NCBI GenBank assembly: GCA_948146395.1 | Contig: OX411547.1 | Span: forward strand, 56,535,566-56,599,565 | Length of the DNA stretch: 64,000 nt | Direction of reading: 5' to 3' | From: Fragum whitleyi | Taxonomy: Eukaryota > Mollusca > Bivalvia > Cardiida > Cardiidae | Part shown: in pieces, positions 34,160 through 45,974 of the stretch | How the letters are laid out: each line of letters begins with the position of its first letter | Numbering within the stretch: the first letter of the stretch is position 1 | Notes under the pieces: generated by a model | Seen by the model: only the letters and a program-made list of their open reading frames with translations | Database searches by the model: none | Told to the model about the DNA's origin: nothing | Made by a program: the position numbers and the translations under genes

Positions 34160-35345
34160 CACGTGATTTATGTCTATACAAAGCATGCGGTCGCATCGTT
34201 GTTAAATGGGCGCCAATCTTCGAAAAAAGTTCCGAGTGGCTGTTCCATTCCGCCCATGTACAAATCTTTATTGATGTAACACTAGGTTAAGAATGATGGC
34301 AAGGCAACCTGATCCAACCCCCCCCCCCCCCCCTAATTTTGTCTATATTACGAAAATATTTAAAGGCTGTCAAATAAGTGTGGGGATATTATACTTTGCA
34401 AGACTCTCAGATTAATTTAGTCGAATAATATTTTATCGATGACGTAGTTCATGACGTAGTTTAAAGATTTGACGAGTATTCTTTACACAAGTTTACTTTG
34501 TCCGGATGGATTGATAGAATAAAAATTGTACTTTACTCGACCACCCTTTACTCGACTGTGGAGAAACTTTGAATCTAGTCGTAATCTATGTTCACTTTGT
34601 GATAAATAACCAGGATGACATTGAATTGATGTTTGCTTTTAACTTCACAACAACGAAATCGTGAAAATAAAGTGGAGATGGGCGATCGACAAGTAAATCC
34701 ATCGCATTTGTTTTTAATTTTTAAGGTATGTTAATTTCGTTTGAAAGTTTATTTGATTGTTAAATACTCTTTCTTATTTGGGCATTTGAGGTTCTTAGGC
34801 GTTAGCATTTAGGCTTTATCCGAACCCTTACCTACGCCCCCACTGAAGTTCACTTGATGCTGTAAAAAATGAATCCCTGGCCCACTTGAAATTTTGGTTT
34901 GAAGATAGCGGGATAGATGCATATGTTTGTATGCTAATATTGACAAAAACGAATTAAGAATAATTGTGTATGTAATTTTGTTTATTTTTATTATTCAAAT
35001 TTAGGGCCAAATGTAAAATTATTGAGAGCTTATTATTGCTTACCGTCGCTTCCTTTGGTAGAAAAAATAGCGTGCATTATCGAATGAAACTAATCCGCAG
35101 TTGTTGTACACTTGGTAACTTCGCGATTATTTCCCATGGAATATTGAAAATTTAGTCATGATAGAATAATAATAACAAATTCTTACCGTTATTAATTGAA
35201 AATTTAACCACTTTTCTGAGTTCTAAGGCTCAATGAATAATCCACTCGAGCTAAAGCTCTCGTGGATTATTTTATTGAGCCTTAGAACTCAGAAGCGTGG
35301 TTAAATTTTCAATAAACAACGGTAAGAATTAGTTATTCTTTAAAT
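34160..35345. mobile_element. 1.2-kb insertion inside the LINE
   Basis: LINE coding homology stops after KLGILS near 34158 and resumes at 35352 in the next codons of the same conserved segment, so about 1.19 kb is inserted. The left end matches the dispersed repeat at 17640-17725, a C-run lies at 34315-34333, and the right end is the long hairpin at 35163-35339. It could be one element or several nested ones. No clear target duplication was found. Confidence 0.55.
35163..35339. repeat. Long palindrome, ~85-bp arms
   Basis: Arms 35163-35250 and 35255-35339 pair along most of their length (outer AGAATAA.TA..AACAAATTCTTACCGTT, inner TAATCCACTCGAG region) with few mismatches and almost no loop. 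It is a fold-back element or the end of the inserted element. Confidence 0.8.
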
Positions 35346-37545
35346 ATTATATGTATACCAAAAGAAAACAAGCCAAAACATTTTTTAAAACATCTAAGAC
35401 CGATAACACTTCTAAATGTTTTATATAAACTCGCATCTGGAAGCATTGCTAACAGAATCAAAACTATTTTAGATACAATTATTTCACATGAACAAACAGG
35501 TTTTCTAAAAAAATAGATTTATTGGAGAAAAAACAAGACTAGTGTATGACATCATGCAATATTGCGAAGAAAACAACATTCCTGGTCTCTTAATGTTGAT
35601 TGATTTCGAGAAGGCTTTTGATTCAATATCATTCAAATTTATTGAAAAAACGTTGGCATTTTTTAACTTCGGAACATCCGTATCAAAATGGATTAAACTA
35701 TTCTTATTCAATACTGATGTTTGCGTACAATTAAATGGGTTTGTTTCGGATTATTTCAGAGGTTGTCGTCCAAGTGATCTGATTTCGTCCTATATTTTTA
35801 TCCTATGTGCTGAAATACTTAATTTAAAGATTAAAGCAAACAAAGGAATACAAGGTATAAGAATAAAAAACAAAGAATATATAATTTCACAATTTGCGGA
35901 CGATACGACGCTTTTCTTAAATGGCACGGAAAAATCGTTAAATAGTACATTAGAACTCTTAGAAAAATTTTCGCATATATCTGGACTTAAAGTAAACTTC
36001 AGTAAAACGAAACTTATTTGGATTGACTCTATGAAATATAGCACCCGATCAATTTAAACAAAGTGGAAACTTTCTTGGGGAGAAACCGAATTTAAACTTT
36101 TAGCTATTTTCTTTCACGTTAGCCTAAAGAAAATGGTCGATTTAAATTTCGAACCAAAAAGAAATACCATTGTTAACATTTTGAAACACTGGATAAGAAG
36201 AAAATTAACACCTCTCGGAAAAATAACCGTAATTAAGAGTATTATAGTCCCACTTTTGACTCACTTATTCGTAAGTCTACCGTCTCCCTCACCCGATCTC
36301 ATAAAAAATATAAATAATGAACTATATAACTTCATTTGGGAAAGTAATTCTAAAATAAAGAGGAATATTCTTGTTAAGGATTATGATGAGGGAGGTTTGA
36401 AAATGATAGATTTAAAAAACTACGATATGAGCATGAAAATTGGGTGGCTAAAAAAGATCGCGCTTGAGGGACATAAAGATTGTTATTTATTTATTAATAA
36501 TGTAATAGACGTACACAAATTTTAAACAGTGGGATTAAATTCTGTGAAAATCTTATCCGGACTTTGGAAAATAAGTTCTTGATAGACGTTTTAGAATCGT
36601 TCATAAAATATGCATCTAGATATGAATTTAAGTCTTGGTTTGAACTAAGACATATGCCGTTATTTTACAATAACCATCTTATCATAGGAACAAATGTTTT
36701 CTATAACTCCGCTCTATATAATTGTGGAATAAGATACGTCAAAGATCTAATGGACGAAAATGGTTTCTTTAAAAGCTGGGAAAATATCAAAATACATTGC
36801 AAGAACAGTCTGAATTTCCTGGAATATTATAGTATTGTTAGTTCCATACGAACAATGTTCTTAAAGCAAAACATTTCACTTAATGGCAGATCTCTTATCG
36901 GTTACCACAATCCGAGTATTAACTGTTTTTTCTACACAATTCTAACCTGTAAGGGTTCGAATGCGATATACAAAATACTTACGCACAATAATGACATACC
37001 TACTTACCAAAATCATTGGAACACTCTTTTTCATAACGAAATTATCAATTGGAAAAAGACATATATTAACGTATTTCAATGCACGAGTGATACATATACA
37101 AGATGGTTCCAAACTAGGCTAACACATAGAATCCTTGCTACAAACTCCCTCCTTTTCAAAATGAACATATCTGAAAGCAATTTATGATCTTTTTGCGAAA
37201 CAGACGAAGAGACACTTACGCATCTTTTCTACGAATGTAATCACGTGCAGCCTATCATAAATACTATTTCAAGACTTATAAAAGACTTAAATCCAACACT
37301 TAGCATTAATAAATTAAGTTTTCTTCTCGGCTCTCAGTGTAAAAATCTTAAACTAGACAGATTATTTCTAGAAGTTAAGAAGTACATCTACCGATGTAGA
37401 AATAAGTCTTTCAAACCCTCGATATGGGGTCTTAAGGAAAGCCTTATTTTCAATCTAAATATTATGAAAGCCTCAAAGTCCTATGAAAATGACAAGGAAA
37501 ACGCGACAATTGTAGATTTCATCGTTCAAAATCTCCCTTAAGTAA

Positions 37546-38218
37546 CAGAGGAAAAAACTACCTACTTCATTATACGTTTAAAAAATAAAAATAATAAAAA
37601 AACCCACCAAATTAAAGTAAACAATTATAATAGATAGTCAACAAAAGCTTAGAACAAGTTAAATACACAAGCAAGCACTGCGCCATACAATTAAAAAAAT
37701 TCTATCGTTTTCTCACCCTATTCACACATATACACTCTTACATAAAATAGCTTTATTTACACGTTAAACAATCAAAAGACTCATTCAAAACAAATATGTT
37801 CATGCGTCCTTCTAAAATGCCTTCTAAATGAAAAAAATGTAATAGAAATATATTTCATCGAAATGTTTTTATGATATCTAAATGTTTTAACCTACTCAAC
37901 CAATATAAACACTAAAATTAAAATTTCGGTTACGAACTGTGTCATGCGACCCGGGTGTGGTATACACCGTTTTATTCAAGCTGTGGATGCGATATCTGTG
38001 TGCGCAAAAGGGCAATAAAGAATCCTTTTTCAAAACCAATATTCGCTGAGGGAACTGAGTTAAGCAACTGCATCTTACTTGAAGCTGTAGTTGCGTGTTT
38101 TTTTGGTCTCCCAGCATAACAATAAATCTATGGTGATACAGATATCCCTGGTATTCATATTTCGTATTCGTCCGTTTTCACAAATAGTAATATATCTAAT
38201 GTTTTGCAAATAAATCGC
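37546..38218. other. LINE 3' flank and unassigned sequence
   Basis: A-rich sequence follows the LINE. At 37965-38115 a diverged palindrome-like block contains TTATTCAAGCTGTGG and GAAGCTGTAGTTGCG, related to the hairpin at 16001. Nothing else was recognised. Confidence 0.35.
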
Positions 38219-38308
38219 CATAACTTATAAGTAAAATTCGCTATTGTGACTCGCCGATTACATACAAATGTACTGTACTCGCAAGTCACAATAGCGTATT
38301 CGAGTTAT
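38219..38308. repeat. Hairpin with ~25-bp arms
   Basis: ATAACTTATAAGTAAAATTC then GCTATTGTGACT at 38219-38251 pairs with AGTCACAATAGCG...GAGTTAT at 38284-38308, with bulges. Confidence 0.6.
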
Positions 38309-38634
38309 ACTGTTCCACATAAGTAGACATTTATAAACAACAACAACAACAACATGTTTGATTTTCTTTCAAATGTTATGTACTAACAAATGTTACTAAT
38401 ACGGATTTGTAAGGTGCGCTGAGGGATGCACACGACCCTTGCGTAACCAATTGACGTGGAAAATAAAGCTAAAAAAAAGGTTTGTTTCATAGATCTTAGT
38501 TTACTACCCAATGAGATTTATTTACTATTTCCTATTTCTTATTATCTTATATCAACAATCAAAGAGGGTTTTTTTGTGTGTGTGCATGTTTTTTTTTTTT
38601 TGTTTTTTTTTTTTGTTTGTTTGCTTGTTTGTTT

Positions 38635-40288
38635 TCAGCTCACCTGAGCACAAAGAGCTCAAGTAAGCTATTGTGATCACCTTTTGTCCGGCGTCCGTGC
38701 GTCGTCAGTCGTCCATCGTCATCGTCCTTCTTTCGTCAACAATTTCTTTAAACGAATCTCCTCCTAAACTCCTGGGCCAATTTACACCAAATTTTACAGA
38801 AATGTTTCCAAAATTGCTAAAGAATTGAAATCGGTGAAAAACTCTGGTTGCTATGGCAACCAAAGTTGGAAATTTAAGAAAACCTTTAAAATTCTTCTTC
38901 TTTAGAACAAGCAGTCCAACAGCCTTGAAATTTGGCATGGATGATCAGCTCATAGACCTGAATGAAAAAAGCTAAAATCATATCTGTTGGGTCACCAGGT
39001 GCGGAGCATTTGGGGGGAGGGGGGGGGGTTCTTTGGGTTAATTATGTAATCTTTAACCTTCTTCTTAATAAGAAGCCCTACAGCCTTCAAATTTGGCATG
39101 GAGGATCAGCTCATAGACCTTAATAAAAATAGCTAAAATCATATCTGTTGGGACGCCAGGTGCGGAGAACCAGGGGGGAGGGGATAGTGCTTTTGTGAAA
39201 ATCTTGTAATCTTTAACCTTCTTCTTCTTCTGAACCAGGAGCCCGACTGATTTGAATATTGGCATGGATGATAAGCATATGAACCTTTATAAAATAATCT
39301 AAAATCATGACTGTAGATTCACCAGGTGCGGAGCACCAGGGGGGAGAGGGTAGTACTTTTGTGCAAATTTTTTAATCTTTTACCTTCTTCTTCTTCTGAA
39401 CCACAAGCCCTACAGACTTAAATATTGGCATGGAGGATCAGCTCAGCATAGACCAAAATAAAAATAGCTAAAATCATGACTGTAATGCCACCACCTGCGG
39501 AGAACCAGTTTAACCACTTTAACCTTCATCTTCTTATGAACCAGGAGCCCTACAGACTTCAATATTGGCATGGATTATTAGCATATGGATCTAAAATAAA
39601 ATAGCTAAAATCATGAATGTAGGGCCACCAGATGCGGAGCATTAGGGGGGAGGGGGTAGTACTTTGGATCAATTTTGAAATCTTTAACCTTATTCTTCTC
39701 CTTGATCAGGAACCCTACAGACTTGAAAATTGTCATGGGTGATCAATATATTGACATTAATAAAAATAGCTAAAATCATGACTGTAGGGTCAGGTGCTGA
39801 GTGTCTTGGGGAGGGGGTAGTACTTTGGATCATTTTTGAAATCTTTAAACTTCTTCTAATGAACCAGGAGTCCTACAGACTTGAAAACTGGTATGGATGA
39901 TCAGCATATGGACATTAATTGAATTAGCTAAAATCATGACTGTAGATTCACTAGGTGCAAAGCATCTTGGGGGAGGGGGGAGTGCTTTGTTGAGAATTTT
40001 GAATCCCTACAACCTTTATATTTGACATGGATTGATCAACTCATTAAAGAAAACTTTAAAAGTCTCAGACTCAGCCTGTTTATCTGGCATAGATTAGCTG
40101 ATCACAGACCTTTTTTGAAAAAAAGCTTAAATAAACAATGACCAGGGAAGGAGCAGAGGGGGGGGGGGATTATTTCAAATGTTATCTGATTGAATAAGTG
40201 GAAATCTCCTTTTCTGTGGTTGCATGGACATACCTAGGTAATGAAGCTTTTTTCTCAGGTGAGCGACCCAGGGCCAACCGCCCTCTTG
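38635..40288 (-). mobile_element. Pearl/DINE-1-like tandem-core element 2
   Basis: Reading the minus strand, the 5' cap is CAAGAGGGCGGTTGGCCC then CGCTCACCTGAG (40250-40288). Next come about seven units of roughly 137-170 bp with AGCTAAAATCATGACTGTAG, CACCAGGTGCGGAGCACCA, a G-rich GGGGGGAGGGGG and CTTCTTCTTCTGAACCAGGA on the plus strand. The 3' part has GACG-type iterations and the hairpin at 38637-38670. The caps match elements 1 and 3 but the core is unrelated to theirs. A T-run flanks at 40291-40319. Confidence 0.75.
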
Positions 40289-40509
40289 TGTGTTTTTTTT
40301 TTTTTTTTTTTTTTTTTTTCTGCGATATTTTCTAAAGGAATTGCTTTGTTGAAAAAATGGTTTCGTGCTAAAACTCTCTCCATGGTGGCATGAACCGATA
40401 TTTCTTAACTCATTTTCTATACACGAAACTAGGAAAAATCAAAATATAGGTATAAACACATTTCAAAAATGACATGGATTCCTTGCATATTCCACAAAAT
40501 ATACCTCAT

Positions 40510-40592
40510 GCATTTTCGCTGTTTGTTTGTTGTTTGAATGGTGTCAAAGCCATTTTTAACAATTTCCCAGTCATATCTCAGCGGCAAGAAGA
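40510..40592 (-). mobile_element. V-SINE-like 3' tail fragment
   Basis: CGCTGTTTGTTTGTTGTTTG, then TGTCAAAGCCATTTTTAACA and TCATATCTCAGCGGC parallel the 3' end of the copy at 12270 (GTTTGTTTGTATGGGG..CGCCGCTTTCAACA..TATCGCAGCGGC). The rest is missing because a palindromic element follows at once. Confidence 0.5.
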
Positions 40593-40605
40593 CGTAACCA
40601 TGAAT

Positions 40606-40744
40606 CCTGCCCTGTATTCAGGATCACCAAACGGTGAAAACAGTTTTCCAATTGTACCCAGCTTTGCACGTGCACTTGCGTGCAAAGCGGGGTACAATTA
40701 GAAAACTGTTTGCACCGTTTGGTGATCCTGAACGCAGGGCTAGA
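40606..40744. mobile_element. Palindromic element family P, copy 1
   Basis: Inverted ends CCCTGTATTCAGGATCACC and GGTGATCCTGAACGCAGGG, arms of about 65 bp with few mismatches, and a core GCTTTGCACGTGCACTTGCG followed by TGCAAAGC with no real loop. It has no coding capacity. Confidence 0.8.
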
Positions 40745-41524
40745 ATTTCTCTCGCAAGTACTTTCGTGGAGGATTTTAATGCCCGCTACTGGACAGAATA
40801 ATATGTCCAACTAAATTCAAGCTTGTGTGCAAAGGACATTTAACCAAAATGTCAAACAAAATTAAATGTGTATACGTTCGCATCATAACCAGCAATATTG
40901 AAATGGCAGGAGATTTTTTTTCTGTTTTTGGTAAGTAGGGCAAGCAAAAAGAACCGCCCCTTAATGAGACTAACAAACTAAAGGAGCTAGGTGGACGTGG
41001 TGTAGGAAGAAACCGTTTGAAACCGTTCCAAAATGATCCGAAATCTAATTCAAATCATGCCATGATTTTGTTGCTTATTATATATTTGGAAACAACTGAT
41101 TGAACCGTAAAGGTACACTTGTAAATTTATTTAGAATTCAAAGAAATGTGTATAAATTTTTACTTAAGGGATTTAAAGAAATATCGCTTATCCCCTGCAT
41201 ATGAACGATATTAGAAATGTAGTCCATCATGCTCGATCTACTGAGTTTAAACAACGTATGATTATTGAAAAATTCGTATTTGCATACATGTTCAATCAAA
41301 AATATGAAAAAAAGACCTTAATGAACGTAATATATATTTTGTAAATTGATAAAATATGTCGGTTATTGTTATTATTATTGTAATTATTAAATAAACTAAG
41401 ATAAAATACGCGACCATTCTCTTTAACGACCGTTTTTGGTGGACCCGTAAGTTATCGGTAAATACACGTTTTACTGTATTGCATTGCCTCTCTAAAATCT
41501 CATTAAAAACCTGCTTATCCCAAT
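40745..41524. other. Intergenic, nothing recognised
   Basis: No gene or confident repeat was seen. Confidence 0.35.
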
Positions 41525-41940
41525 CATTGAACTCCATTTCAAAATAATTCCAAAACCATTTATCTTGTCAATCTCGTGATTTCGTTAATTGAATAAAAAC
41601 GCCTATTTTATGTAAAATAAAGAAAAATTTCGTTATTCTAAGTTTCCCTTTAATAAAGTTCACTTACTGTTCTATAAAAAATGTCAGTTTTACGGAGCAA
41701 TTAAACGATGGAGATTACACACCAGCCGTTAATATCATGGAACGTGGAATATTGTGTCTACTTGATTGGGTTTTTTGTAACGCATTAAGCAATTGAAGAA
41801 CGTTTTGATTGATTTAGTATCTTTTTTAATGATTGGAGCGTTTTGAAAATTTGGAATGGAATGCAGATGAGTGTTTCAGATTGTTTTTCACCAGAATGAG
41901 CGTCGATTTCACGACGTACTTAACTGTACATTTGTTTAGA
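41525..41940 (+). mobile_element. MITE family A, degenerate copy
   Basis: One end carries CATTTATCTTGTCAATCTCGTGATTT in diverged form, the other GAGCGTCGATTTCACGACGT then ACTTAACTGTA, with GGAGCGTTTTGAAAATTTGG inside. The middle is scrambled and the GGGAGGTAAT centre is not obvious. Confidence 0.4.
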
Positions 41941-42481
41941 ACAGAGTCGTCGGTGGCATCTCGGAAATGTCAATGCAGACCACATGGCCATGTAATTAAC
42001 CTGTCCAAACCTTCAGTTTATGGTCGAATGACCCGCCTGGTATTGTGAAAGAGCGAATTAATTCCGCTACTAAATAAGGTTCCTAATTAGAGTTTATTAT
42101 GCCAATCAAGCATACAATATTGATGATATATAGCTTCTTTTCGTGAAATAACTCAGAACTTTGTTCCACAATCGTGATTCACATGTTCGTATATTATAGA
42201 TTGAGGGGTCAGTGTAAAACTTTGGTAAGTGTCTATAAATTTATAGGCGCTTATAATAGCTTTGTGCTGATCAATCGATACGAGGAATTTGAATATATTA
42301 TTCAAATCTAAGATAAGTATATCATAATCAAAAGTGCACATGTACTCTAATATGGTCCAACGAATAAAATTGTTACAGCAGCTTACCGCATGACGCATAC
42401 AAAAGATATGTCCTGCAACAAAATGTATCATTTGTCAATTTTCTCAATGGAAAACAAATGAAGAACAGAAATATGTCACAT

Positions 42482-42709
42482 ACACGGATGCCGCTACAAA
42501 TACTTGATCTGTTACCTTCCAACCCAGTTGACTTTCAAACACGGATGCCGCTACAAATACTTGATCTGTTACCTTCCAACCCAGTTGACCTTCAAACACG
42601 GATGCCGCTGCAAATACTTGATTTGTTACCTTCCAACCCAGTTGACCTTCATACACGGATGCCGCTACAAAAACTTGATTTGTTACCTTCCAACCCAGTT
42701 GACCTTCAG
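42482..42709 (+). repeat. 57-bp minisatellite, 4 copies
   Basis: Four head-to-tail units start at 42482, 42539, 42596 and 42653 (ACACGGATGCCGCTACAAAT...). They differ by few substitutions (e.g. CTACAAAT/CTGCAAAT, GACTTTC/GACCTTC). 57 is 19 codons and two plus frames and one minus frame stay open, giving 19-residue repeat ORFs that are likely artefacts. Confidence 0.95.
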
Positions 42710-43162
42710 CCGTGAACTTGATCTTGGCAGTATCTTCGCATAACAGTAGTGATTACCCAGGGGACAACTCTGCTAAGTTTGTTTTAAGTCTTTATTTCGT
42801 CCATAAATATAGAAGTTATGCTCCGGACAAGATTGGAGCCCCCCCCCCCCCCCCAACACACACACACACACTGACGGACAGAGGTAACTCTATATTCCTT
42901 TATATGCCCGCTACCATTTCACATACTAATCCCGTAATACATGTAAAATATAATTTATTTCATTCCATACGCTATCTCTCAAATTGTGTCGAATTAATTG
43001 ATTACCTGTTAACCCAGGGATCGACACTAACACCAATCCTCAGGCCAGAGACCTGTGGATTTTAGGGAGGATTGGTAGCTAATCTTAGTAGTATGTATTT
43101 CAAATTCATCATGTTTTGAAAAAAAAACGCCTTTTCAATACCAGAAATTTGCATAACCAAAT
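42710..43162. other. Intergenic with short simple repeats
   Basis: A C-run (42839-42854) followed by (CA)n. No gene was recognised. Confidence 0.4.
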
Positions 43163-43230
43163 GGAAAACATTGTTGGGAAAGAAGAAATTGCTTGTGAAA
43201 ACAATTTCTTCTTTTCTAACAATGTTTTCC
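43163..43230. repeat. Hairpin with 29-bp arms
   Basis: GGAAAACATTGTTGGGAAAG... at 43163-43191 pairs with 43202-43230, with two mismatches and a 10-nt loop. Confidence 0.75.
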
Positions 43231-43593
43231 TTGCAAGCTATCCCATAAATTGCTAAAAATCAAACATGAGTTTTTATGCAGGACCAGTTGTTATCATGGA
43301 GGACCTGTAACATTTAGAGATAACAGGTCCTTCAGGCTGATGGCAAAAGTAGTTACAGTCAAACCCTGTTAACCACTATTACATAAAAAAATACAAGCAT
43401 AGCTAATCAAAAAAGTGTTGCACTTCTCGCCTAAAACTGTTTTGTAGTTAATGGCAAAGGAATTTTTTTCAAGCAATATTCATGAATTATCAATCTGTGA
43501 ACTTTTGGTGAAAAGGAAAGGGTTTTCAATGTAAAATTAGGTAAGATCTCCGAAAAGATTGGGAGTCGCGGAAGCATTAGTGTTTGAAAAACG

Positions 43594-43683
43594 CTCATTG
43601 TTTTTTTCTTTTTTTTTTTGTTTTGTTTTTTTTTTTTTTTTTGTTTTTTTTTTTTTTGTTTTGTTTTGTTTTGTTTTGTTTTG
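43594..43683. repeat. T-rich / (TTTTG)n tract
   Basis: Long T runs broken by single G residues, ending in about five TTTTG units. Simple repeat. Confidence 0.9.
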
Positions 43684-43819
43684 AAAAAACAAAAATTGAT
43701 AAAACATGAAAAAAGCTTTATACATGATGTTCGTTTATAGTTACTTCTCGCAGCTTTTGCCGATCAGCATTACACTCATCGATTTCAATCACTGTTAGAC
43801 CCCACGATAAAATAACAGC

Positions 43820-44333
43820 TAGTAACATTGTGAAAGTTGCACTCATGTCGATTAAAACCATTGCAAGTCATCCATTCATTCATTCATTCATTCATTCATT
43901 CAATCGTTCGTTCGTTCGTTCATTCATTCATTCATTCATTCATTCATTCATTCATTCATTCATTCATTCATTCATTCATTCATTCATTCATTCCAAACAC
44001 CAACTGAAACTCTTCAAAAGCCTCTGGAATCATTCAAATACGCTCCAAAACCGATCAAAACCATTCACAACTTCATCGAATCATTGTTTGGTGTTATTGG
44101 TTCGTATGGATTTCAATTTGTTCAGCAAAGACGCGAAGTTTTATTTATAAATCATTACATATATATTTTTACTAAAGGGAGGTAATAAAATATTGATATT
44201 TTCGTTCAATGGAACTAAATCAGCGATATATTTTTACCCCCCATTTTATTCTATTCAACACTAAGTCATCATACTATATCAGATTTATTGAAAAACAAAA
44301 AAATCATTCATCCTGTCAATTGAAAGATGCCCT
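43820..44333 (+). mobile_element. MITE family A copy with expanded (CATT)n
   Basis: Starts AGTAACATTGTGAAAGTTGC and ends near CATCCTGTCAATTGAAAGATG, with GGGAGGTAAT at about 44175. The normal short CATTCATTCATT subterminal block is expanded to a tract at 43869-43993. That expansion makes this copy longer than the 426-434 bp seen in full-length members. Confidence 0.6.
43869..43993. repeat. (ATTC)n microsatellite
   Basis: About 30 ATTC-type units, interrupted by a short CGTT run at about 43903-43920. It lies inside a MITE-A copy. Confidence 0.95.
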
Positions 44334-44429
44334 TAATTTTATTCGTAGCTGGCAAAACATTTAGTTACGTGGTTGAATGCCAAAAATTCAATAATATAGG
44401 GGTGATGAGGTCGAAAACAAGATCGGGAA

Positions 44430-44525
44430 AATTTGATAGACGTCTACTGTTGATTTGTCGAAACGATGCGGAAACCCCCTAAGGAACTAAACATATTAAA
44501 ACCATGTTGTCTAATAAAATCCGCT
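44430..44525 (+). repeat. Dispersed repeat shared with 57700-57790
   Basis: GACGTCTACTGTTGATTTGTC, GGAAACCCCCTAAGGAACTAA and ATTAAAACCATGTTGTC align with 57700-57790 with moderate divergence. Confidence 0.5.
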
Positions 44526-44693
44526 TAGGACAATTCTCCCTATAAACCATGCGGGGTTTAACGATGAAATACTTCTGTCATCAGCCCAAATGATTGAATG
44601 TAGGAATGAAGTATGCTTTAACATTCGCCCAGCTGGATTTAAAATTATGTCTCGACAAAAAATCTTTACATTTCATCAAGCTATGATTATATA

Positions 44694-45450
44694 CTTATTT
44701 CCAATAGAAAGTGTGCACTTTTGGAATTCAAATAAATCAGAAATTAAACCATTTACCTTCGCAAAAGTTTGCAACAAATCTCGAAACTATTGACCATCGA
44801 TTCTTTTAGAAAATAAGCACACGAAACCATATACCTTTATGGCTAGATAAAAAAATCTACGCTTTTGCGTGATTGGCTTTTACATCCTACAGTTGATAAA
44901 TAATCATTCCAGAATCATATTTATTTCAATTCTTGTGTCTTTCCTTCAAACAATTCACATATGAATGACATTTGTACGCCATGCAACAACGTAGTTTGAC
45001 TAGCAAATTTTGTGGTTGGGAAAAATTAAACTCCATGCAAAGAAAACTCCAAGCAAAATGAAAAAGCATTCATATTCCAAGAGAATGGTGTCCATCTTAT
45101 GTATCTATCTGCAAGTCCTCTTTTGAGTACCAATGAAAGCAAATTTACTGTGTAATCAGACGTTAATGACCAATCAGCATAGAGATTTCTGACGTTAACG
45201 TACATGTAACGTCTATATGTAAAATCAAACTTTGGTCTGGAACTGTTAGGGAGTCCCTAGTCAAACTCGGAAATGCTATTTGAGCAAACAGCTCTTAGTA
45301 TAGAAAGGAAATTTCAGATGGGCAAAACTGAACACCGTATGAGAAAACCAAAAGCCCACAGAATTCGCAACTTATCGAAATTGGATTTTATACATCGTTT
45401 CTGAAGGGTCATACCTAAAATATACAAACATTTTTACAAGCAAGAGTTTC
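44694..45450 (+). repeat. Direct repeat G, copy 1
   Basis: Aligns along its length with 45975-46745 (shared ACCATCGATTCTTTTAGAAA, CAGTTGATGAATAA-type, TCACATATGAATGACA-type, GCAAGAGTTTCTTC-type blocks), offset by about 1.28 kb. Identity is moderate, so it is an old duplication or two copies of one element. Confidence 0.7.
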
Positions 45451-45678
45451 TTCAACTTCGTAAAAAGTAAGAAAATCAAAAGTTGAAAGTGCACATGGAA
45501 CTAAGTATATGAAATTGTTTTTCCACGATTGTTTAGTGTAACATCTCCTTCAATTGTTGGCAGACTCCTACCTTCATATATATTGTGGAACCCGTGATGC
45601 TAGGCAACATATGGCGGTGCCATATGTCGTAATATCCAAGTTAACCCCTTGATGTTTCAATATTAAAAAGAACTTCAA

Positions 45679-45909
45679 ATGAAACTACATGGTACCGTTT
45701 TTCACTCAAATTTCATTGATGGATATTTTTCTAGTATCATATCTAAGTTGCGGACAATGGTTGTAAACTTTTCGAAAGAAATGACGTCAAATTTCATGAC
45801 GAATACAGACAACGTCGTTCTGAAAAAATGGGAGAATATCCAAATGCAGTTCTACAGTGATGTACTTGTAAGTTTTGAACACAAATTTTGCATTATATGT
45901 CTTTCTTAA
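45679..45909 (+). CDS. Possible exon or chance ORF, unknown
   Basis: A 76-codon ATG-initiated frame lying between two copies of repeat G. After residue 63 (codons ...SDVL) the sequence reads TTGTAAGTTTTG, a strong match to a splice-donor consensus, so the first part could be an exon. No domain was recognised and no acceptor or partner exon could be identified. It may belong to the flanking repeat unit. I list it only because of the donor site; chance is at least as likely. Confidence 0.15.
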   Translation: MKLHGTVFHSNFIDGYFSSIISKLRTMVVNFSKEMTSNFMTNTDNVVLKKWENIQMQFYSDVLVSFEHKFCIICLS

Positions 45910-45974
45910 AGCTATTAGTCTGATCTTTGCCTATACTGTCAGCTTTCTAATTGATTATCATGGACAACATATAC

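Larger units (their letters stand above)
33465..37545 (+). pseudogene. Decayed Tx1/L1-type LINE ORF2, split by insertion
   Basis: From about 33470 one frame reads FETLLMEIRGETISFSSHKK and continues through 33743-34009, the typical pre-RT region. Homology resumes at 35352 with CIPKENKPK and RPITLLNVLYKLASGSIANR (RT). A TAG near 35515 and a frameshift follow, then DFEKAFDSI, a degraded RGCRPSDLISSY, and FADD with catalytic aspartates (35542-36057). C-terminal parts run over 36133-36525 and 36564-37541. A TGA at 37185-37187 sits exactly where the zinc-finger cysteine of an N-L-C-x-x-C motif is expected; SFCETDEETLTHLFYEC follows. No endonuclease domain was seen, so it is 5'-truncated. Confidence 0.85.

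Noticed and set aside
42444..42743. Overlapping repeat-protein ORFs on both strands
   Set aside because: Explained by four copies of a 57-bp minisatellite without stops.
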